A stretch of 64,000 bases of DNA from Zhihengliuella sp. (GTDB lineage Bacteria; Actinomycetota; Actinomycetes; Actinomycetales; Micrococcaceae), in the NCBI RefSeq assembly GCF_031178195.1, contig NZ_JAPSJL010000002.1, forward strand, positions 247,593 through 311,592, in the 5' to 3' direction. Positions within the stretch are counted from its first letter, which is position 1; each line of letters begins with the position of its first letter. Of the stretch, positions 59,180-64,000 are shown piece by piece. The position numbers were made by a program, and so were the translations under genes. Under the pieces are notes generated by a model that had not been told where the DNA came from, did no database searches, and saw only the letters and a program-made list of their open reading frames with translations.

Positions 59180-60862
59180 ATGGCCGAATTTATCTACACC
59201 ATGACCAAGGCTCGCAAGGCCGTTGGCGACAAACTCATCCTGGACGACGTCACCATGTCGTTCTACCCCGGCGCCAAGATCGGCGTCGTCGGCCCGAACG
59301 GAGCCGGCAAGTCGACCATCCTGAAGATCATGGCCGGCCTCGACACGCCGTCCAACGGCGAGGCACGCCTGTCTCCCGGCTACAGCGTGGGCATTCTTCT
59401 GCAGGAGCCGCCGCTGAACGAGGAGAAGACAGTCCTCGGGAATGTCCAGGAGGGCGTGGGCGAGATCTACGAGAAGATCACCCGCTTCAACCAGATCTCC
59501 GAGGAGATGGCGCAGCCCGACGCGGACTTCGACGCCCTCATGGAGGAGATGGGCAAGCTTCAGGAGGAGATCGACGCTGCCGACGCGTGGGACATCGACA
59601 GCCAGCTCGAGCAGGCCATGGACGCACTGCGCTGCCCGCCGGGCGACGCTCCGGTGACCCATCTCTCCGGTGGCGAGCGCCGCCGTGTGGCCCTCTGCAA
59701 GCTGCTGCTGCAGAAGCCCGACCTCCTCCTCCTCGATGAGCCCACCAACCACCTCGACGCCGAGTCCGTCCTCTGGCTCGAGCAGCACCTGGCGTCGTAC
59801 CCCGGTGCCGTCCTGGCCGTGACCCACGACCGGTACTTCCTCGACCACGTCGCGGAGTGGATCTGCGAGGTCGACCGCGGCCGCCTGTACCCCTATGAGG
59901 GCAACTACTCGACGTATCTGGAGAAGAAGCGGGAGCGGCTCGCCGTCCAGGGCAAGAAGGACGCCAAGCTGGCCAAGCGCCTGGCCGACGAGCTCGACTG
60001 GGTCCGGTCCTCGTCGAAGGGTCGCCAGACCAAGTCCAAGGCCCGTTTGGCCCGTTACGAGGAGATGGCCGCGGAGGCCGAGCGCACCCGCAAGCTGGAC
60101 TTCGAGGAGATCCAGATCCCGCCGGGACCGCGCCTGGGCAGCCAGGTCATCGAGGCGACCGACCTGCGGAAGGGTTTCGGCGACCGGATCCTGATCGACG
60201 GTCTCTCGTTCTCGCTGCCGCGCAACGGCATCGTCGGCGTCATCGGCCCCAACGGCGTCGGAAAGTCGACGCTGTTCAAGACGATCGTCGGGATGGAGGA
60301 CCTCGACGGCGGCGACCTGAAGATCGGTGAGACGGTCAAGATCTCCTACGTCGATCAGAACCGCACGGGGATCGACCCCAACAAGTCGCTCTGGGAGGTC
60401 GTCTCCGACGGTCTCGACTACATCCAGGTCGGCAACGTCGAAATGCCCTCGCGAGCCTACGTCTCCGCCTTCGGGTTCAAGGGCCCGGACCAGCAGAAGC
60501 CGGCCGGCATCCTCTCGGGCGGTGAGCGGAACCGCCTCAACCTGGCGCTGACGCTGAAGCAGGGCGGCAACCTCCTGCTCCTCGACGAGCCGACCAACGA
60601 CCTCGACGTCGAGACCCTCTCCTCGCTGGAGAACGCGCTCCTGGAGTTCCCCGGCTGCGCCGTCGTCGTCTCTCACGACCGCTGGTTCCTCGACCGTGTG
60701 GCGACCCACATCCTGGCCTTCGAGGGCACCGACGAGAACCCGGCCAGCTGGTACTGGTTCGAGGGCAACTTCGACTCGTACGAGGCCAACAAGGTCGAGC
60801 GCCTCGGCGCCGACGCGGCCAAGCCGCACCGCGTCACCCATCGCCGCCTGACCCGCGACTAG
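59180..60862 (+). CDS. ettA: Energy-dependent translational throttle protein EttA (ABC-F)
   Basis: A 560-residue ABC-F protein: Walker A GPNGAGKST and GPNGVGKST, signatures LSGGERRRVALC and LSGGERNRLNLA, Walker B LLLDEPTNHLD and LLLDEPTNDLD. It has the EttA arm between domain 1 halves and starts MAEFIYTMTKARKAVGDK. EttA binds the ribosomal E site and gates the first elongation step according to ATP level. TAGCCT lies six bases before the ATG and no close ribosome site exists, so the mRNA may be leaderless. Confidence 0.95.
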   Translation: MAEFIYTMTKARKAVGDKLILDDVTMSFYPGAKIGVVGPNGAGKSTILKIMAGLDTPSNGEARLSPGYSVGILLQEPPLNEEKTVLGNVQEGVGEIYEKITRFNQISEEMAQPDADFDALMEEMGKLQEEIDAADAWDIDSQLEQAMDALRCPPGDAPVTHLSGGERRRVALCKLLLQKPDLLLLDEPTNHLDAESVLWLEQHLASYPGAVLAVTHDRYFLDHVAEWICEVDRGRLYPYEGNYSTYLEKKRERLAVQGKKDAKLAKRLADELDWVRSSSKGRQTKSKARLARYEEMAAEAERTRKLDFEEIQIPPGPRLGSQVIEATDLRKGFGDRILIDGLSFSLPRNGIVGVIGPNGVGKSTLFKTIVGMEDLDGGDLKIGETVKISYVDQNRTGIDPNKSLWEVVSDGLDYIQVGNVEMPSRAYVSAFGFKGPDQQKPAGILSGGERNRLNLALTLKQGGNLLLLDEPTNDLDVETLSSLENALLEFPGCAVVVSHDRWFLDRVATHILAFEGTDENPASWYWFEGNFDSYEANKVERLGADAAKPHRVTHRRLTRD

Positions 60863-60887
60863 TCGACGCGGCTCCGCCGCGGAACAC

Positions 60888-60920
60888 GAAGTGCCAGCAC
60901 CCTGGCGGTGCTGGCACTTC
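60888..60920. terminator. Bidirectional terminator between ettA and tesB
   Basis: Perfect 14-base arms GAAGTGCCAGCACC (60888-60901, 60907-60920) with a five-base loop. Confidence 0.88.
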
Positions 60921-60942
60921 GCGTTCCGGGCAACGATCGTCC

Positions 60943-61896
60943 TCAGCGCCGCCGTTTGTCGAGCCGACGGACGGCCGCCTTGGCGACAGAGAGCTTCGCG
61001 CGCTCCAGCACCGTCGTCTCCCGGAACTCGGGCAGGCGGACCATGCCCTCCTGCGCCACCGAGGCGACGAGCTGCCCCTCCTGGTAGAATCGGCCGGTGC
61101 TCAGGCCGCGAGCGCCGGAGGCGCTGGGGCTCTCCTGGACGTAGAGCATCCACTCATCGACCCGGACCGGGCGGTGCCACCACATGGCATGGTCCAGGCT
61201 CGCGACGCTCATTCCGGGCGTGACCCAGGAGACGCCGTGGCGCCGGAGGATCGACTCCAGGAGCGTGTAGTCGCTCCCGAAGGCCAGCGCGGCCCGGTGC
61301 AGCGCCTGCTCTCCGGGCATCGGTCCGAGCGTCTTCATCCAGACCGCGTTGGTCGCCTGCCGCTCGCCGCCCTCGGGTGCGTGGAGGTAGATGGGCTCCT
61401 GCACGTGCCGGATATCGAAGGGCCGGTTGAAGGCCCAGTCCTGAGCGGCCGGGTGGTCGATCCCGCCGAGGATGTCGGCGGTCGTCGGCAGCGTTTCCGG
61501 CGCCGGCAGGCCGTCGGGCATCGGCGCCTGGTGCTCCAGTCCCTCGGCCTCCGTATTGAAGGACGCGATCATGGAGAGGATCGGCTGGCCCTTCTGATAG
61601 GCGTGGACGCGCCGGGCGGAGAACGACCTGCCGTCGCGGAGGCGTTGGACGCCGAAGGTGATGGGCTCTGACGCATCGCCCGGACGGAGGAAGTAGCCGT
61701 GCATGGAGTGGACCGGCCGGTCGGACTCCACGGTGCGGGTCGCTGCGACGATCGACTGGGCGAGCACCTGCCCGCCGAACACGCGGTGGTGCGGCTGCTC
61801 GGGGCTGACGCCCACGAAGATGTCCTCGTCAGTCCGGATCCCGTCGCTCTGGAGGTCCAGCAGCGCCTGGAGTCCGGACGAATCACCTATTCGCAC
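60943..61896 (-). CDS. tesB: Acyl-CoA thioesterase II
   Basis: A 317-residue double hot-dog thioesterase with RVFGGQVLAQSIVAATRTV, SMHGYFLRPGDASEPI, GRSFSARRVHAYQKGQPI and SLDHAMWWHRPVRVDEW (catalytic Asp). It hydrolyses medium and long acyl-CoAs. The GTG at 61894-61896 has GAGGAG about ten bases upstream. Confidence 0.94.
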   Translation of the reverse strand: MRIGDSSGLQALLDLQSDGIRTDEDIFVGVSPEQPHHRVFGGQVLAQSIVAATRTVESDRPVHSMHGYFLRPGDASEPITFGVQRLRDGRSFSARRVHAYQKGQPILSMIASFNTEAEGLEHQAPMPDGLPAPETLPTTADILGGIDHPAAQDWAFNRPFDIRHVQEPIYLHAPEGGERQATNAVWMKTLGPMPGEQALHRAALAFGSDYTLLESILRRHGVSWVTPGMSVASLDHAMWWHRPVRVDEWMLYVQESPSASGARGLSTGRFYQEGQLVASVAQEGMVRLPEFRETTVLERAKLSVAKAAVRRLDKRRR

Positions 61897-62069
61897 CTGG
61901 TTGCAACTCCTCGTAGTTTCTGGGCCAGTTGGTCCGGCCCGTCCCACCGGGCGCAAGGCGGCCCGGAATGAGTCAGACAGTATCCGCGCCCCGGGTTACC
62001 GACAAGTAGGGCGCATGGCGCGTTGGCCACAGAACGGCTTGACGCGCCCCGGGGTGACAGGATGGTTGC

Positions 62070-62732
62070 ATGCAACGCCTCGATCGTCTCGCCCTCGCCG
62101 ACCCCGACACCATCACCGACCTGCGCACCCTGCTGGGCCGGGCCCGGACCGTCCAGGACGGAGAGGTCGCCCTGGTCGCCCGCGGTCAGGCGCTGGCCGT
62201 CTACGTGCCCGCGCTCGTGCCGGAGGGACTGGGCAGCGGCACGCCGACGGTCCTCGGCATGCGGGCCTTCCGGCTGGCGGAGTCCGCCGAGGGGACCTGG
62301 GTGTTCCCGCTCGGCGCGGTGACCGATCGACTCGCGCGCATGAGCCCGCTCGACACGGTGCTGCAGCTGCCCCCTGCCGAGACCCCTGCCTCCTGGGCCG
62401 GTGTCCTGCCCCCCATCGGCAGTTGGGAGGACCTGGGGGAGTACGATGCCGAGGCCCTCCGCGCCGTCGCCGAGTCCGGCATGCGCGCCGTCGCCGAGGC
62501 GCTTCCCGCCAATTCGGGCCGCCCGGTGGTCGCCTCGGTGCGCTCCCGCGTCTGGGCGGCACCGTGCGAGCTCAAGCCCGTCCCGGAGTTGCCCGCCGGG
62601 GCCGCGTTCGCCGCTCAGACCCTCGGATTCCTGCCGCCGGCCGGACCGGTGAAGGTTCTGCGCAGCGGCCTCTGGCACCGGCTCTCCACGGCGGCCGGGC
62701 AGGTGCTGGTCCGCCAGGGCGCCGCGCTCTGA
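62070..62732 (+). CDS. Hypothetical protein
   Basis: A 220-residue protein starting MQRLDRLALADPDTITDLRT, with ALVARGQALAVYVPALVPEG and late GFLPPAGPVKVLRSGLWHRL. No signal peptide, membrane segment or catalytic motif is visible. It appears conserved in form (no frameshift, normal codon bias) and seems a real family of unknown role. TTGACG at 62039-62044 may be part of its promoter. Confidence 0.75.
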   Translation: MQRLDRLALADPDTITDLRTLLGRARTVQDGEVALVARGQALAVYVPALVPEGLGSGTPTVLGMRAFRLAESAEGTWVFPLGAVTDRLARMSPLDTVLQLPPAETPASWAGVLPPIGSWEDLGEYDAEALRAVAESGMRAVAEALPANSGRPVVASVRSRVWAAPCELKPVPELPAGAAFAAQTLGFLPPAGPVKVLRSGLWHRLSTAAGQVLVRQGAAL

Positions 62733-62822
62733 GCCAGGCGCGTCGGGGACAGGCAACTCCGAAGGAGGCGCCGAGGGGTGCGCCTCGTCCGTACCGCCTC
62801 CCCGGTCCGGGCGCGATGGGGC

Positions 62823-63734
62823 TCAGAGCAGCCGGAGCCCCTGGGAGTGGGGCTGGTCCGGCGTGTTGACCAGGGAGTGCGCGGCCCGCTCGAGGTAGTC
62901 CCAGAGGACCTCGTGCTGCAGAGGGGGCAGCTCCAGCGAATCGACGGCCGTACGCATGTGCTCGAGCCACTTGTCGCGCGCCGCGGAATTGACCTTGTAG
63001 GGCATGTGCCGCATGCGCAGACGTGGGTGTCCGCGGTTCTCGGAATAGGTGGTCGGCCCGCCCCAGTACTGCTCCAGGAAGAGCTGCAGCCGCTCGGTCG
63101 CGGGCCCCAGGTCCTCCTCCGGGTACATCGCCCGGAACTCCGGGTCGGCGGCCACTCCCTCGTAGAACTTGGCGGCCAGGCGTCGGAAGGTCTCCTTGCC
63201 GCCCACCTGGGCGTAGAACGTCCCGGCGTACTCGTCGGCTCCGGCCGCGGCGTCGTCCGCTGCGGTCTCCGCGGCGACCGGCTCGTGCTCCACCGGGAAA
63301 TTCACGCTCCGGGCGATGAAGCAGACGCGGTTCGCCTCGGCGTGCAGAGAGTCGGCCAGCTCGCGCTGGCCCTCGTCCGCGAGCACGACGCGGGGCCGCA
63401 GCACCGCCCCTGTGAACTCGCCGCTGCCGTCCCGGTTCAGCCGCAGCGTCCCCGCGGCGTCGTCCGAGTAGCCGGTCACGACCACCTCGTGCTTCACCGC
63501 GATATGGAGGTAGGAGAGCATGTGGCACTGGCTCAGGGCGGCCAGCAGCAGCTGCTCCGGATTCCACCGGTCCTTGTCACCGTGGAAGGTCGGGTCGGCG
63601 GTGCCGGGGAGGTCGGGCAGGCCCGCCGCGCGGACCACGTGGTCCCGTCCGTACGAACGGTAGTCCCTGGTGCCTGCCTCGCGGGCGCCGGTCCATTCGA
63701 GGCTGATCTCGTAGGTGTGCTGGCTCAGATCCAT
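62823..63734 (-). CDS. OsmC domain fused to a truncated haemoglobin (trHbO type)
   Basis: A 303-residue two-domain protein. Residues 1-150 form an OsmC/Ohr-like thiol peroxidase with Cys70 (ALSQCHML) and Cys138 (ANRVCFIARS). An Ala/Asp-rich linker (about 150-170) leads to a group II truncated globin (171-290): Tyr191 at B10, Tyr204 at CD1, His243 at F8 (RMRHMPY) and Trp256 at G8 (DKWLEH). Coupling of heme-based oxygen or peroxide chemistry with thiol peroxidase activity is inferred. A peptidase-like gene lies upstream, as pepN lies near glbO in mycobacteria. Confidence 0.93.
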   Translation of the reverse strand: MDLSQHTYEISLEWTGAREAGTRDYRSYGRDHVVRAAGLPDLPGTADPTFHGDKDRWNPEQLLLAALSQCHMLSYLHIAVKHEVVVTGYSDDAAGTLRLNRDGSGEFTGAVLRPRVVLADEGQRELADSLHAEANRVCFIARSVNFPVEHEPVAAETAADDAAAGADEYAGTFYAQVGGKETFRRLAAKFYEGVAADPEFRAMYPEEDLGPATERLQLFLEQYWGGPTTYSENRGHPRLRMRHMPYKVNSAARDKWLEHMRTAVDSLELPPLQHEVLWDYLERAAHSLVNTPDQPHSQGLRLL

Positions 63735-63846
63735 GCCTTAAACCTACGCCGGATGGGCCCGCCTGGTCGCGGCGGCGCGTCACGGCGGTTCCGCGCGCGC
63801 CGCCGGTCCAGACGTCCGGTGGCAGTGGTCCCGGTGCCGGCCGCCG

Positions 63847-64000
63847 CTACTCGCCGCGGTCGGCGCGCCGTGCCCGCAGCGCCCGGGCCACGGCGTCGCG
63901 GTTCTCGAGCATCAGCCGGCGCAGTGCGGCCGAGTCGTCGTCGAGGCGGCCGAGGAACGCGTCCGTGGCCTCCAGGGTCGATTCGGAGACCTGCGCCGCC
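63847..64000 (-). CDS. Probable M1 aminopeptidase, C-terminal fragment
   Basis: The last 51 residues of a minus-strand gene entering from the right edge: VSESTLEATDAFLGRLDDDS, then ALRRLMLENRDAVARALRA. This resembles the C-terminal tail of actinobacterial PepN. The neighbouring globin domain supports this, since pepN and glbO are close in mycobacteria. It would be a second copy besides 25022-27733. Start and active site are outside the window. Confidence 0.6.
   Translation of the reverse strand, partial: AAQVSESTLEATDAFLGRLDDDSAALRRLMLENRDAVARALRARRADRGE

Overview
The window is very GC-rich, gene-dense actinobacterial chromosome. Mycothiol synthesis (mshA), paired MptB-type mannosyltransferases, a sufR-sufB-sufD-sufC-sufT operon next to ctaA, GlgC with a GT4-type GlgA/GlgM, abundant GTG starts, probable leaderless genes and terse 1-4 bp gene overlaps all fit Actinomycetota. 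Overall gene content fits Micrococcaceae (Arthrobacter, Citricoccus, Micrococcus or Kocuria relatives) best; the genus is an inference. No rRNA or CRISPR array was seen.

Layout. 1-5415 (minus): a partial HhH-GPD repair protein, a proline-iminopeptidase-like hydrolase, a GNAT acetyltransferase, heme A synthase and an ABC-2 exporter. 5627-10395 (plus): the SUF iron-sulfur operon, closed by a perfect 25-bp inverted repeat. 10524-12595 (minus): the biotin ECF transporter BioYMN with a BioQ-like operator. 12702-14303: an ABC-F ATPase. 14414-16078 (minus): SURF1, a small Cys-rich protein and DUF3099. 16179-17784: two SDR enzymes. 17863-20764 (minus): VanW protein and SerB. 20890-24975 (plus): ABC ATPase, TSUP transporter, SpoU methyltransferase, zinc-free L31 and a lipoate-ligase-like protein. 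25022-30505 (minus): PepN, a YeiH-type transporter and an unusual zinc-ribbon SDR. 30632-33225: divergent glgC and glgA/glgM.

33365-39886 is a fatty-acid module: an acyl-CoA dehydrogenase/oxidase and a TetR regulator diverge from thiolase, high-molecular-weight FabG and MaoC genes. This matches the mycobacterial fadE5 / fadA2-fabG4-htdX neighbourhood. 39834-44159 (minus): mshA, wecB, a serine hydrolase and yaaA. RNase P RNA follows, then a long-form GAPDH, peptide deformylase, tRNA-His, oligoribonuclease, two tandem MptB-like mannosyltransferases and a uracil-DNA glycosylase family protein.

52942-58133 is a small integrated element in the 3' half of tRNA-Arg(TCT). It is bounded by a 43-bp direct repeat and has lower-GC, less biased coding. 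It carries a lipoprotein, a DUF6941/DUF4258/DUF2283/unknown minus-strand cassette, a broken tyrosine recombinase, and a two-gene unit pairing an unknown acidic-tailed protein with an XRE-ImmA/IrrE protein. Because the integrase is broken, the element should be immobile; the two cassettes look like toxin-antitoxin or defence-type cargo. After it come ssb, ettA, tesB, an unknown protein, a natural OsmC-truncated haemoglobin fusion and the tail of a probable second M1 aminopeptidase.

The most interesting signals are the OsmC-trHbO fusion, the two cargo cassettes in the decayed tRNA island, the SDR lacking its catalytic tyrosine, the BioQ-like operator, and the dyad lying inside the promoter spacer of the fatty-acid module.
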